A stretch of DNA of 64,000 nucleotides from DATFQE01 sp963733845. GTDB lineage: Bacteria; Actinomycetota; Thermoleophilia; Gaiellales; Gaiellaceae. Position 1 is the stretch's first letter. Every line of letters begins with the position of its first letter. The stretch covers positions 124,001 through 188,000 of the forward strand of contig CAVTEM010000007.1 in assembly GCA_963733845.1 (NCBI GenBank). Direction: 5' to 3'. The position numbers and the translations under genes are program-made. Under the pieces are notes generated by a model that was given only the letters and a program-made list of their open reading frames with translations, searched no databases and was not told the origin of the DNA. This document shows positions 33,287 through 43,757 of this stretch, piece by piece.

Positions 33287-33843
33287 ATGAGACGCTTAGC
33301 TGCACTGCGGCAGCCGGGAGCGGTGTTCGTCGCCGTTTGTTGCACCCTGGCCGTGCTCGCCCCGACCGTCGCCGCACAGCCCGCTCCCGACCCCCCGCCG
33401 AAGAAGAAGTCAGGCGGGCTGGGCCCCGAGCCCGTTCCCAAGCCGAAGAAGAGTCAGACCGCGCCTGCCCCGCCACCACCGCCGCCCGCCGCGACGCCGC
33501 CCGCGGCCCCACCGCCCGCCGCGCCGCCGCCGGCCGCCGTGTCGCCGCCGCCGGCCGTGATCGTGCCGCCGGCCCCTCAGGGCGTGGTTTCGATCCCGCG
33601 TCGGGTCTCTCCACCCGCGGCACCGGCGCGCCAAGAGCGGCGGGCCGCTCCGAAGCACCCACGAAGAGCGTGAAGCAGAGCGCACCGAAGACTGCTGTCC
33701 AGGCCCTGCCCCGGCTGACGCGCGAGCAGGTCACCTCCACGAACGGGATGCTCCTCGCCGGCGGCGTGGCGTTGTTCGTGTTCGTGCTCGCCGACACGAT
33801 CCTGCTGGCGATGTCCAGCCGCTTCCTGCGCGAGCTCAGCTAG
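33287..33843 (+). CDS. Secreted or membrane-anchored proline-rich protein, one frameshift
   Basis: ATG 33287 opens a signal segment (AVFVAVCCTLAVLAPTVAAQ), then Pro/Lys-rich sequence (PAPDPPPKKKSGGLGPEPVP) and long Pro/Ala runs. The first frame stops at 33673. A second frame continues from the same region with KTAVQALPRLTREQVTSTNG and a C-terminal transmembrane helix MLLAGGVALFVFVLADTILL, ending RFLRELS at 33843. A single protein with one indel near 33600-33670 is the simplest reading. The Pro-rich linker would span the cell wall. No catalytic domain. It is convergent with the repeat protein, with a 10-bp gap. Confidence 0.65.
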
Positions 33844-33853
33844 GAGAGCTTCT

Positions 33854-36800
33854 CTAGCGCACGGTGAACGAGCTCGAGCCGAGCAGCTTGCCGAAGCGCG
33901 ACTGGGCCCGCTTCCCGTAGCCCGGCCAGACGTACCAGCGGTAGACACCCGGCGTGAGCCGGTAGCGGCGTCCCTTGTACGTCCAGCTACGCGGCAGCTG
34001 CAGTGACGTCCCGCGCGGCCAGAGGCTCAGGATCCTGCCTCTGCGCGACAGCTGGACGTTGTAGTAGGTGGCCTTCGGCACCGCTGCCCAGGCGAGTCTC
34101 GGCGGCTTCGACACGACCGCGCCGGCTGCCGGCGAGACCAGCGGACCGCTCGGCCTGGCCGCGACCGAGCTCGTTGCGGCATTGGTGGCCTCGTCGTACG
34201 CGGAGACGGCGTAGCGGTAGACCACGCCGTTCTTGAGGCCCCGGTCCGTGAAGCTCGTGCCGCCGCCCGTGTAGACGACCGCCTCTCCACGCTTGACCTC
34301 GACGAGCGCGGTGTCGCTGGAAGCCGTCCAGGTGACGGTAGCGCATCCCGTTGCCGGCCTTCACGCGCACGCCGCCGAGCGAGGGAGCCGTGCCGTCGTA
34401 GCGCAGCGGGAACGTCGACTCGCTCCGATTGCCCGCCCGGTCGCTACAGCTTCCCGACACGGCCGTGGAGGCCGCGTCTGGCCCAGCGTAGGAAGCCCTC
34501 GTGCAGCCCGCGATCTGCGACATGCCGTCCGACCCTTGGAAGCCGACCTCGAGCGGCCGCCTGTACCAGCCGTTGGCATCGGGAGGCCGGTCGGCCTGGG
34601 GACTGGTCAGCACCGGCGGCGTCGCGTCGTAGCCGGCAGCGACGGACGCGAGGCCGACGTTTCCGGCGCGGTCGGTGCAGATGCCCCCGACGACGACGTG
34701 CTCGCTGTCGGGCCCCTCGTACCGCTCCGGCGCGCTGCACGACTCCAGACCGGAGACGCCGTCCGCCCCGGCGAAGCCAACGGTCAGCGGATGGTTGTAC
34801 CAGCCGTTGCTGTCCGGGGCACGCTCGGTCATGGCCGTCGTCGTCGGGCCGGTCGCGTCGTAGCGCAGCGGGAACGGCTTGGAGCCGCGGTTGCCCGCGC
34901 GGTCGGCGCACGACGCGTCGAACAATGCATCGCCATCGTCCGGCCCCGTGTAGGAGACGGGCGGGCAGCTCGCAACTCCCGACGTCGCGTCCTGCGCCTG
35001 CACGGCGAACGCGATCGGCCGGTTGTACCAGCCCGCCCGGTCCGGAGGCCGCACGGCCTGAGCGTCGAGCACCAGCGGGGCCGTGGCGTCGTACTTGACC
35101 GCGAGCGCGGCTGACGCGCTGTCGTTCCCGGCCCGGTCGCGGCAGGAGCCGCTGAGCGAGACCGACTGCGTGTCGGGCCCGCCGTAGCTCTTGGCAGCGG
35201 TGCACGAGTCGATGCCCGAGGTGGCGTCGGCGCCGGCGAACGCCACCTCCAGCGCATGGTTGTACCACCCGTTCGCGTCGGGCTCCCGGGCAGGAACGGC
35301 CGACGCGGTCGGCACCGTGGCGTCGTACTTGACGGTGAGCGACGCGGTGCGCGAGTTCCCCGCCTTGTCCCTGCAGGCTCCGCTGACCGCTCCGGCCGGG
35401 CTGTCGGGGCCGTTGTAGGCCTTGGGCGCGTCGCAGGAGTCGAGCCCGGAGAGCGTATCGCCGCCCGAGAACGACACCGTCAACGACGCCGCATACCAGC
35501 CGTTCGCGTTCGCCGGCCTGGACGGCGCAGCGGTCGCGCTCGGCTTCGTCGAGTCGTACTTCAGCGTCACCGCGCCCGAACCCGAGTTGCCGGCCCTGTC
35601 GCGGCACGCACCCGCAACCGAGGTCGAGGCCGCATCGGGGCCGGAGAAGGTCACCGGAGCGTCGCAAGTGTCGACCCCGGAGGTCGCGTCGGTACCAGCA
35701 AAGGAGACGGAGAGCGAATGGTTGTGCCACCCGTTCGAGTCCGCGGGCCGGTCCGGGGTCGCCGTGACGCCCGGCACCGTCGCGTCGTACTTGAAGCCGA
35801 ACGGGCTCGACCCGCTGTTGTTACCCGCCTTATCCCGGCACGACCCCGAGACGGAAGCCGTCGCGCTGTCCGGGCCCGCGTAACCCACCTTCGTACAGCT
35901 ATCCAGGCCCGACATGGCATCGGCGCCCTGGAACTGCACGTCCAGGGCGTGGTTGTGCCAGCCGCCCGCGTCCGGCGGACGAGAGGGCGTCGCCCCCGTC
36001 ACCCCGGGAGCCGTCGCGTCGTACTTCACCGTCACCGCGGCGCTCGCCGAGTTTCCGGCCTTGTCGCGGCAACTGCCGCTCACCGGAGCACCACTGCTGT
36101 CGGGGCCGTTGTAGGCCTTGGGCGCGTCGCAGGAGTCGAGCCCGGAGAGCGTATCGCCGCCCGAGAACGACACCGTCAACGACGCCGCATACCAGCCGTT
36201 CGCGTTCGCCGGCCTGGACGGCGCAGCGGTCGCGCTCGGCTTCGTCGAGTCGTACTTCAGCGTCACCGCGCCCGAACCCGAGTTGCCGGCCCGGTCGCGG
36301 CACGCACCCGCAACCGGGACCGAGGCCGCATCGGGGCCGGAGAAGGTCACCGGAGCGTCACAAGTGTCGACACCCGGAGGTCGCGTCGGTACCAGCAAAA
36401 GAGACGGAGAGCGAATGGTTGTGCCACCCGTTCGAGTCCGCAGGCCGGCCGGGGGTAGCCGTGACGCCCGGCACCGTCGCGTCGTACTTGAAGCCGAACG
36501 GGCTCGACCCGCTGTTGTTACCCGCCTTATCCGAGCACGACCCCGAGACGGAAGCCGTCGCGCTGTCCGGGCCCCCGTAACCCACCTTCGTACAGCTATC
36601 CAGGCCCGACATGGCATCGGCGCCCTGGAACTGCACGTCCAGGGCGTGGTTGTGCCAGCCGCCCGCGTCCGGCGGACGAGAGGGCGTCGCCCCCGTCACC
36701 CCGGGAGCCGTCGCGTCGTACTTCACCGTCACCGCGGCGCTCGCCGAGTTTCCGGCCCTGTCGCGGCAACTGCCGCTCACCGGAGCACCACTGCTGTCCG

Positions 36801-38652
36801 GGCCCGAATAGGACTTGGCGGGGTCGCACGTATCGACGCCGGCCGTCGCGTCGGAGCCCTGGAAGGAGACGGACAGCGCATGGTTGTACCAGCCGGTGGA
36901 ATCGGCGCCCCTCGACGGGGAGGCAGTCACCTGCGGAGCGGTGGCGTCGTACTTGAGCCCGAGCGAGCCCGTCGCGGCGTTGCCTGCCCGGTCGCGGCAC
37001 GTTCCGCCGACCGTCGCGTTGGCGTTGTCGGGCCCGGAGTACGTCTTGGCGGCGTCACACGTGTCCACTCCGGACGTGTTGTCCTCGCCGGTGAAGCCGA
37101 CTGTCACAGGCGCGCTGTACCAGCCGCCCGTCCCCGGGGGCCGACCGGCGGCCGCAGTGACGCCCGGAACGGTCGCGTCGTACTTCAGCGGCAGCGAGGC
37201 AGAGCCGCTGTTCCCGGCCTTGTCGCGGCACGATCCGGCCACCGAAGCGGAGCCCGAGTCGGGGCCGGAGTAGGTCTTGGCCGGATCGCAAGTATCGAGG
37301 CCCGACGTGGCGTCGGTGCCCGCGAAGTCGACGCCGATCGACGCGTTGTACCACCCGTTCGCGTTCGCAGACCGCCTCGGCGTGGCGGTCGCGGACGGCG
37401 CGGTCGCGTCGTACTTCAAGGCGAAGGCCTTCGTGCCCACGTTCCCGGCCAGGTCGGTACAGCTGCCGCTGACCTCGGCCGACCCGCTGTCAGGCCCCGA
37501 GTAGGTCTGGTTCGGCGAGCACGATGCGACACCGGCCATCGGGTCGATACCCGAGAAGCCGACCCCGATCGAAGCGCTGTACCAGCCGTTCGCGTTCGGA
37601 GACCGCCCCGGCGTCGCGGTCACGGCCGGCGCGGAGGCGTCGTACTTGAAGGCGTACGAGCGCGGAGAGACGTTGCCGGCACGGTCGCGGCAGGAGCCAG
37701 ACACGGTCGCGGTCGAGTCGTCGGGCCCCGAATAGGCCTTCGGCGGGTCGCAGGAGTCGAGGCCGGAGGTGGCGTCGCTGCCCGAGAACGTCACGGTCAG
37801 GGGGTGGTTGTGCCATCCGTTCACATCCGCGCCGCGAGAAGGCGCGGCGGTTGCGGCAGGCGCCGTCTCGTCGTACTTGAGCGTGAACGAGCCGGTCGCG
37901 CTCACGTTGCCGGCGCGGTCGCGGCAGGTTCCGGGGATCGCCTCCGAGGGGTCGTCCGGGCCGGAGTACGTCGTCTCGGTGCAGGTGTCGACGCCCGAGG
38001 TGCCGTCCGCCCCCTGGAAGGTCACGGTGACGGCATGGTTGAACCAGCCGTTCGCGTCGGGCGGGCGCGCGGAGGGGACTGCCGAGGGTGCCGTCGCGTC
38101 GTACTTCACGGAGAACGAGGCCTGCGACGTGTTCCCCGCCACGTCCCTGCACGTCCCCGCGACCGGAGTACCCGCCGTGTCCGGCCCTGCGTAGTTGGAC
38201 GTCGGTGAGCACGACTGGACTCCGGATGTTCCATCCGTCCCGTCGAACGAGACGCTGAGCGCGTGGTTGTACCAGCCGTTCACATCCGCGCTTCTGGACG
38301 GATCCGCGTCGGCTGCGGGCGCGGTCTTGTCGACCTTGAAGGTCTTCGCAACCCTCGTCTCGCCACCGTCGCTCTCGGCCGTGCACTCGAGCCGGGTGGC
38401 GGCCGTGTCGGCCGTCAGCGTGACGGTGTCGCAGCCGCTCGTCGAGAGGATGACCGACTCCGGGTCGGTGATCGACCAGTTCACGGTGACGTTGGTCGTG
38501 TACCAGCCGGCGTCTCCCAAAGTCCCGGTGATGTTGGGCGTGACCACCGGCGGGGTCGGGTCGCCCGGCACGTCGGGCAGGCCGGGCGCCAGCGGTGCGA
38601 GCACCAGCGCGCCGGCGATCAGCGTGAACAGCGCGGCGCGGCGGCGGCGCAC
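33854..38652 (-). CDS. Giant secreted protein with 17 cysteine-paired Ig-like repeats, two frameshifts
   Basis: A ~1,590-residue surface or secreted protein. GTG 38652 opens a signal peptide (RRRRAALFTLIAGALVLAPL). A first domain contains WYTTNVTVNWSITDPES. Seventeen repeats of ~66 residues follow, each built as NGWYNH-x-L-x-VSF-x-G-x-DATSG, a Cys, then Y-x-GPD, then G-x-C-x-D-x-AGN and KYD-x-T-x-P. Each repeat has two Cys, probably one disulfide. The C-terminus has fibronectin-like strands and a conserved end: SWTYKGRRYRLTPGVYRWYV, WPGYGKRAQSRFGKLLGSSS. Frameshifts lie at ~36370 (inside a duplicated block) and ~34335. The gene is 7 bases downstream of a shorter relative with the same N- and C-terminal domains. 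Adhesion or wall structure is inference. Confidence 0.85.
34360..38345 (-). repeat. Tandem array of 17 ~200-bp coding repeats
   Basis: Protein-coding repeats with a period of about 195-210 bp on the minus strand. Sequence drift between most units is clear, while units 8-10 and 11-13 are almost identical because of a recent block duplication. Conserved DNA blocks include the antisense of GNGWY-type and AGN codons, recurring about every 200 bp. Confidence 0.9.
35420..36815. repeat. Recent ~696-bp tandem duplication of three repeat units
   Basis: Matching landmarks recur at a 696-697 bp offset: the same block starts at 35422 and 36118, and another at 35914 and 36611. Most bases are identical across this span. 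The one-base difference in spacing marks an insertion in the second copy near 36370 (GACACCCGG versus GACCCCGG at 35674), which is exactly where the protein frame breaks. Confidence 0.85.
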
Positions 38653-38659
38653 GCGCGGC

Positions 38660-39814
38660 CTACTTCTTGACGACGAACGTGCTGCCCCCAAGCAGGCGGC
38701 CGTACTTGCCGGCGGAGATCTTGCCGTAGCCCGGCCACACGTACCAGCGGTACAGGCCGGGACGCAGCTTGTAGCGGCGGCCCTTGTAGGTCCACGTTCT
38801 AGGCAGTTTGAGGCTCGTGCGTGCCGGCCAGGCACTGAAGACCTTGCGTCCTCGCACGAGCAGGACGTTGTAGTAGGAAGCCTTCGCCACCTTCGTCCAG
38901 GTGAGCGTCGGGGCCCCGGCCACGGTCGCGCCCGGCAGCGGGCTGAGGAGCGCTCCGGTCGCCGTCACCTCCACGCGGCTCGCAACCTGGTTCGCAGCGG
39001 CATCGGTGCCGATGACGCGGTACTCGTACTTGCGCCCGACGGCGAGCCCCGTGTCGCGGAACCCGGTCCCCAACCCCGAGTAGACGACGCTCTCGCCCTG
39101 GCCGTTCTGGCCCGGCGCCCGCACGACGTCGACGCGCGCCGTGTCGGAGGACATGCGCCACGCGATATCCGCGCTGCGGTTGCCGCCCTTTCCCGTTACG
39201 GCGAAGACTGCTTGGCCCGGTGGCGTCGTACTTGAACCCGACCGAGCCGCCCGCGGTGTTACCGGCGATATCGCTACACGACCCGCTGACCGACGCGTCG
39301 GGGTTGTCGGGACCCGCGTACCGAACGGTTGTGCACCCCTGGATCCCCGACGTCGCATCCGTCCCGGTGAAGACGATCGTGAACGGCCGGTTGTACCACC
39401 CGTTCGCGTCGGGCGCACGTTCGAGCGCCGTGGCTAGTGCCGGTGGTGTCCTGTCGATCTTGATCGTGACGCTCTTCGACGTCTCGCCGCCGTCGCTCTC
39501 GGCCCAGCAGGTGAGCTTCGTGCCGGGCGTGTCGGCAGTCAGGCGTCTTCGCGAGGTCGCAGTCGGAGTCGAGGATGATCGACTCCGGGTCCGTCGATCG
39601 ACCAGTTGACCGTCACGTTGCTTCGGTACCAGCCTGCCGCACCGATAGTCCCCACGATCGTCGGCGTGATCTCGGGTGGAGTCGCGTCCCCCGGGACGCC
39701 GCCCGCGTTGGGAGCGGCGAGCAGAAGGCCACAAAGAGCACACGTCAGGGCAAGCAGGCGCCGAGGTTGCCCCCAAAAACAGCGCCGCAGCAACATGGGA
39801 TGGACGCCACCCAT
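38660..39814 (-). CDS. Secreted single-repeat relative of the giant repeat protein, two frameshifts
   Basis: ATG 39814 (MGGVHPMLLRRCFWGQPRR) follows GGGGGGAG by five bases and opens a signal peptide (LLALTCALCGLLLAAPNAGG). The next domain, ATPPEITPTIVGTIGAAGWY and RSNVTVNWSID, is the same as in the downstream giant protein. After a shift near 39580: GTKLTCWAESDGGETSKSVT and one repeat unit (APDANGWYNRPFTIVFTGTD ... CSDIAGNTAGG). After a shift near 39215: fibronectin-like VDVVRAPGQNGQGESVVYSG and the conserved end TWTYKGRRYKLRPGLYRWYV. It probably forms an operon with the giant protein. Full unit number differs, suggesting repeat expansion in the downstream gene. Confidence 0.8.
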
Positions 39815-39995
39815 CTGAACTCCCCCCAGTTGCCTACCGGTTCCGACGCTACTCCACGTCGCGAGACGTGTCAACAAGGGTGTGGGCCGTTCCTGGCCCC
39901 GCTCGATCATGCTCGCCGGCCGGCCCGGGTAAGAACCGCGAGAGCTGCGGCACCAACTCCTCCGAGAGTTGACCGACAGAGAGGAGCACATTCAC

Positions 39996-40712
39996 ATGAA
40001 CACGACCCGGGTCTCGCGCCCGATCCCAATCGCGCTGGCAGCGCTGGTTGCGCTCGTCTGCGCCTTCGCCGCGGTCGCCGTGTCAAACGGCCGCGATGCC
40101 CAAGCCTCCCCCAACACGCACCAGCACGCGACTGCGCCGGCAACCGGCGCGCACTCGCGGGCGGCGATCACCCACAGGGAGCTCGCGTTGCGCAACGGCA
40201 TGCGCATGCTGTGGGAGGACCACATCGTCTGGACACGCCTCGCGATCATCAGCCTGACGACCGGCTCTCCCGACACGGAGGCGAGCGTGGGCCGCCTGCT
40301 CCGAAACCAGGACGACATCGGCAACGCCGTGAAGCCCTTCTACGGCGACGCGGCCGGCGACAAGCTGACCGCCGAGCTCCGCCGTCACATCCTGATCGCC
40401 GCCGAGGTGATCGCGGCGGCCAAGGCCGGCGACGAGGCAAAGCTCGCCGACGCCCAGGCCCGGTGGGAGCGAAACGCCGACGACATCGCCGCGGTGCTGG
40501 CGAGCGTCAACCCGCGCCACTTCAAGCTGCGCGAGCTCGAAGCCGAGATGCACATGCATCTGAAGCTGACGACCGACGAGGTCGTGGCGAGGCTCACGGG
40601 CGACTGGAACGGCGACGTCGCCGCCTACGACGAGATCCATCGCCACATCCTGCACATGTCCGACTACTTGGCGACGGGCATCGTCAAGCAGTTTCCGAAG
40701 CGGTTCCGCTAG
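39996..40712 (+). CDS. Secreted helical protein of unknown function (His/Met-rich bundle)
   Basis: A 238-residue exported protein. ATG 39996 with GAGGAG upstream opens a signal peptide (RPIPIALAALVALVCAFAAV). The mature part is alpha-helical: HRELALRNGMRMLWEDHIVW, TRLAIISLTTGSPDTEASVG, RLLRNQDDIGNAVKPFYGDA, LRRHILIAAEVIAAAKAGDE, AEMHMHLKLTTDEVVARLTG and IHRHILHMSDYLATGIVKQF. This is a known actinobacterial hypothetical family. Repeated W-E-D-H, H-I-L and H-M-H-L positions on amphipathic helices suggest a metal-binding four-helix bundle. An in-frame ATG at 39969 is less likely. A strong terminator follows. Confidence 0.8.
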   Translation: MNTTRVSRPIPIALAALVALVCAFAAVAVSNGRDAQASPNTHQHATAPATGAHSRAAITHRELALRNGMRMLWEDHIVWTRLAIISLTTGSPDTEASVGRLLRNQDDIGNAVKPFYGDAAGDKLTAELRRHILIAAEVIAAAKAGDEAKLADAQARWERNADDIAAVLASVNPRHFKLRELEAEMHMHLKLTTDEVVARLTGDWNGDVAAYDEIHRHILHMSDYLATGIVKQFPKRFR

Positions 40713-40733
40713 CCCGGCACCGCCGTACGTCCT

Positions 40734-40770
40734 TTCGTCCCGGGGCGGCTTCGAGTCGCCTCGGGACGAA
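40734..40770. terminator. Bidirectional hairpin terminator
   Basis: Inverted repeat TTCGTCCCGGGGCG / CGCCTCGGGACGAA with a 9-base loop and one mismatch, between two convergent genes ending at 40712 and 40813. There is no clear T-run, as usual for high-GC actinobacterial terminators. Confidence 0.7.
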
Positions 40771-40812
40771 CTCGCCGCGAGATGAGGACGCGCTTCTAGG
40801 GGAGCCGTCGCG

Positions 40813-41579
40813 CTATGGCGCCGGCGCTCGCACGAACGAGGCGACGTACGTCCCGTCCGCGGTCAGGAGCGCCAGCGAGTCGCCGTCGACGCGGTAGCTG
40901 ACCGCCGCCGGGAGGGCGGCGAGGTACGCCGCCTCTTGCTCCATCACGCCCTCCGGCTCGGCGCAGGCCTTCCTGGTCGCCGCCGGAGGATCGATCTCGA
41001 TGTCACCCCGATCGGTCGTGAACGCCGCCGTGTACGTGTTGCAGCCGCCTGAGCCCGTGAGCGTGCCGTCGGCCCCGAAGCTCGCAGTGAGCTCGGTGCC
41101 GGGGAGTGGGCTCGAGACCGCGTCCCCGTCAGGAACGCCGTCACTTCCCAGTCACCCACGGGCGTCGCCTCGGCAAACCGGAGCAGCTCTGAGCCGCCGT
41201 CGTCGAGAAGGACCAGCTCCGCGTCCTCCTGGCGCCACTCCGCCACCCGCCCGAGCGCGTCGACGTAGGCCCGCTCGACGCTGTCGGCCGGCGGCGGGCA
41301 GGCCATCTGCGTGGACGCGACGACCCCGATCTCCATGGTGTCGCTGCCGGCGCTGTACGGGGCCGTGAACCGGTTGCAGCCGGTGGAACCACCGACGGTG
41401 TCGTCGGAGAAGGTCGCGCTCGGGCGAACCGTCTCCCAGCCCTGGACGTCGAGCCCCGAGGAGAGGACCCAGGGAACGCCCACGAACGACGGCGGGCCTG
41501 CCTCGCTCTCGTCGTCGCCCCCGCACCCGGCCAGCGCGACCGCCAGCAGGAGCGCAAGCGAGGCTGCAGCATGCTGCAT
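40813..41579 (-). CDS. Lipoprotein with two META domains, one frameshift
   Basis: ATG 41579 gives MQHAAASLALLLAVALAGCG, a lipoprotein signal with LAGC lipobox. META (HslJ-like) domain 1: VPWVLSSGLDVQGWETVRPS, TVGGSTGCNRFTAPYSAGSD (the GCNxF motif), VASTQMACPPPADSVE and YVDAL. Domain 2 begins GDWEVTAFLTG. After a one-base shift near 41123 it continues LPGTELTASFGADGTLTGSG, GCNTYTAAFTTD, IDPPAATRKACAEPEG and EAAYLAAL, ending VASFVRAPAP. META domains occur in heat-shock/novobiocin-resistance lipoprotein HslJ; the molecular role is unclear. Confidence 0.82.
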
Positions 41580-41609
41580 ACGCGTCAACCTAGCGGCGGC
41601 ACCGGATCC

Positions 41610-42386
41610 TCAAGTGGGGGACTCGAAGGCCAGAGCACTGACGATCGGCCGTGACGCGGGCGCCGGCTGATCATGGGTGGAGTAGGGGCGGTTGAGCAGG
41701 TGGCCGCGGTGCACGAGCGTGGTGGAGCCGCCGCCGTCGAGGTTGATCGCGCTCTCGGCGCCGAGCTCGACCATCGCCTGGGCGAGCTCGAGCATCGACA
41801 GGCCGCCATCGACGTTGGAGCGACGCCCATCGCATGCGAGCGCGACGAGCGAGTCGTCCGAGATCCCGAGGGCGGCCCGCGGGTAGCGCCCGTCGGTGAT
41901 GTCGGAGTCGAACTGACCCGCCCCGGCCGAGAAGCCTTCGCGATCGTCGTCTCCGTCCACGACGACTGCCCCGTCGACCACGAGCAGCGGCCCGGCCTGA
42001 AGCAGATCGCCGGCCGGTTGCGACGGTGCCGCGGCTCGCTCCACCAGGCGCGCCGACCCGTCGTCGATCACGACGCTGCCTCGGCGCCCTGCGTACGGGG
42101 CGGCGATGGGCTCGTGACGTGCCGGCCGCCCGTCGATCCAGACCTCGCCGAGAGGCCGGTACGGGTCCCGCACGAAGAAGCCGCCAACGACAGCCTCCTC
42201 GACGCCGTTCCTGCGACACCAAACGTCCAGGTGCTCCGGCCGGGGAAAGAAGACCACACGAGCACGGGTGGACCGCCTCGGGTAGCGCACCGCGTACACC
42301 GTCGTCACCTCGCCGTCCGCGAGCGCGTGCCGCCAGAGCAGGTACTCGATCCCGTCCTTCGTCCGGGGAGCGTCGCCCACGTCCAA
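41610..42386 (-). CDS. Phosphodiester glycosidase-family (NAGPA) protein
   Basis: A ~258-residue protein with the NAGPA/phosphodiester glycosidase domain, the family of the 'uncovering enzyme' that removes GlcNAc from phosphodiesters. Motifs: NGVEEAVVGGFFVRDPYRPL, GISDDSLVALACDGRRSNVD (the conserved DGR), LSMLELAQAMVELGAESAIN and LDGGGSTTLVHRG (catalytic LDGGGSTT). The start is TTG 42386 or GTG 42380; no ATG fits. No signal peptide. It follows the PH/SHOCT gene by about 10 bases, so co-transcription is likely. The bacterial substrate is unknown; wall teichoic or exopolymer phosphodiesters are possible. Confidence 0.85.
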   Translation of the reverse strand: MDVGDAPRTKDGIEYLLWRHALADGEVTTVYAVRYPRRSTRARVVFFPRPEHLDVWCRRNGVEEAVVGGFFVRDPYRPLGEVWIDGRPARHEPIAAPYAGRRGSVVIDDGSARLVERAAAPSQPAGDLLQAGPLLVVDGAVVVDGDDDREGFSAGAGQFDSDITDGRYPRAALGISDDSLVALACDGRRSNVDGGLSMLELAQAMVELGAESAINLDGGGSTTLVHRGHLLNRPYSTHDQPAPASRPIVSALAFESPT

Positions 42387-42396
42387 GCCGACGTCG

Positions 42397-43110
42397 CTAG
42401 AGCCGGCCGAGCAGCTCGCGCTTCTTCTCGTCGAACTCCTCGGGCGTGATCAGCCCGCGGTCGCGCATGTCGGCGAGGCGGCTGAGCGACGAGTCGATGT
42501 CCGCCGCGGACACCGGTGCAGAAGCGGCCGCGGGCCGGGCGGCGGCCGACTCGGCGACCTCCTGCAGGACCCGGCCTCCGCCGACCTCGAGCTCGTACTC
42601 GTGCTTGGCGTCGAGCATGGTCTTCTTGAAGCCGTCGGCGTCGGGCAGGAAGCGGATCTTGCTCCTGCCCGCCTCGGAGCCCGTAAGCAGGTCGAGCTCG
42701 CCGTAGCCGACGATTCGACCCAGCCACGGGTGTCCGACGATCATGTCCGTGATCATCGGTAGCGAGGTGTCGGTCGTGTACTTGTTGATCACGCCGCCCG
42801 TCTCGATCACGCGACGCGTCGTCACGAGGTAGCGCTCGACGCGCCACACGAGGACGTACCAGCCGACGCCGATCACCCCGATCGCCAGGAAGAGCCAGAA
42901 GCCCCAGCTCAGAATCGTGCCGAGGAACCCGAAGGTGCCGTCGTCGGGAACCACCTGGTCGAGCAGGAGCGTCAGGGCGCCGGCGGCCAACGCGAGCACG
43001 AACCAGCGCCCGGCCTCGAGGAACGTCAACCAGTGACGCTGGCGCACGAGCAGCACCCGCTCGCCGGTGGCGAGCAGCGAGTCGAACCGCGCAGTTACGT
43101 CGGCACTCAC
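42397..43110 (-). CDS. PH-like domain membrane protein with SHOCT tail
   Basis: A 237-residue membrane protein from GTG 43110 (VSADVTARFDSLLATGERVL). N-terminal segment LVRQRHWLTFLEAGRWFVLA leads into two helices (LALAAGALTLLLDQVV and GFWLFLAIGVIGVGWYVLVW). A bacterial PH (YdbT/bPH_2-like) domain follows: VERYLVTTRRVIETGGVINK, TSLPMITDMIVGHPWLGRIV. A SHOCT motif closes the protein: SRLADMRDRGLITPEEFDEK, KRELLGRL. The architecture is well known; function is not. Upstream is a 52-bp divergent spacer to the TOPRIM gene. Confidence 0.85.
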   Translation of the reverse strand: MSADVTARFDSLLATGERVLLVRQRHWLTFLEAGRWFVLALAAGALTLLLDQVVPDDGTFGFLGTILSWGFWLFLAIGVIGVGWYVLVWRVERYLVTTRRVIETGGVINKYTTDTSLPMITDMIVGHPWLGRIVGYGELDLLTGSEAGRSKIRFLPDADGFKKTMLDAKHEYELEVGGGRVLQEVAESAAARPAAASAPVSAADIDSSLSRLADMRDRGLITPEEFDEKKRELLGRL

Positions 43111-43162
43111 GGAGACCCGGATACTGACACCTGGGGGTGATCTCGTCAGCAGAGGCAAATCG

Positions 43163-43732
43163 ATGGAGGACGTGTCGGCGCACACGGTCGTGCTCGTGGA
43201 AGGGCTCAGCGACCGCTGCGCACTCGAGGCGCTCGCCGAACGCCGCGGGCGCGACCTCGCGAGCGAGGGCGTCTCGATCGTCCCGATCGGCGGCGCACAG
43301 GCGGTCGGGAGGTTCCTCGAGCGGTACGGCCCGCGAGGGCTCGGCCTACGGGTGGCCGGCCTCTGCGATGCGGGCGAAGAGCCCCACTTCAGGCGCGCCC
43401 TCGAGCGGGCCGGGTTCGGCTCGGAGCTCAGCCGCGCGGACATGGAGCGTCTCGGCTTCTACGTCTGCGTCGCCGACCTCGAGGACGAGCTGATCCGTTC
43501 GCTCGGGGCTTCGACCGTCGAGCAGCTGATCGACGCCGACGGCGAGCTCGAAGCCTTTCGGACGTTCCAGAGGCAGCCTGCCTGGCGGGGACGGGCGACC
43601 GAGGAGCAGCTCAGGCGCTTCCTCGGGACGCACAGCGGCCGGAAGATCCGGTCTGCCGCCACCCTCGCAGGCGCACTGGACCCCGGCCGGGTGCCTCGGC
43701 CGCTCGACCGCCTTCTGGCTCACGTCGCCTGA
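43163..43732 (+). CDS. Stand-alone TOPRIM-domain protein
   Basis: A 189-residue protein from ATG 43163. The TOPRIM fold begins HTVVLVEGLSDRCALEALAE (catalytic Glu in VEG) and continues SIVPIGGAQAVGRFLERYG, then LGLRVAGLCDAGEEPHFRRA, with an Asp at the position of the DxD motif but only one acidic residue in the core (CDAGEE). The C-terminal helical part contains LEDELIRSLGASTVEQLI and GRATEEQLRRFLGTHSGRKI, as in OLD-nuclease-type TOPRIM_4 proteins that have lost their ATPase half. Possible nucleic-acid cleavage or a regulator; not established. Confidence 0.75.
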   Translation: MEDVSAHTVVLVEGLSDRCALEALAERRGRDLASEGVSIVPIGGAQAVGRFLERYGPRGLGLRVAGLCDAGEEPHFRRALERAGFGSELSRADMERLGFYVCVADLEDELIRSLGASTVEQLIDADGELEAFRTFQRQPAWRGRATEEQLRRFLGTHSGRKIRSAATLAGALDPGRVPRPLDRLLAHVA

Positions 43733-43757
43733 TCTACACGCAGCTCGTGAAGCGGGT

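Noticed and set aside
34360..38345. Regular repeats as a possible CRISPR array
   Set aside because: Units are ~200 bp, lie in frame and encode a conserved protein repeat; there is no short repeat/unique spacer pattern and no cas gene.
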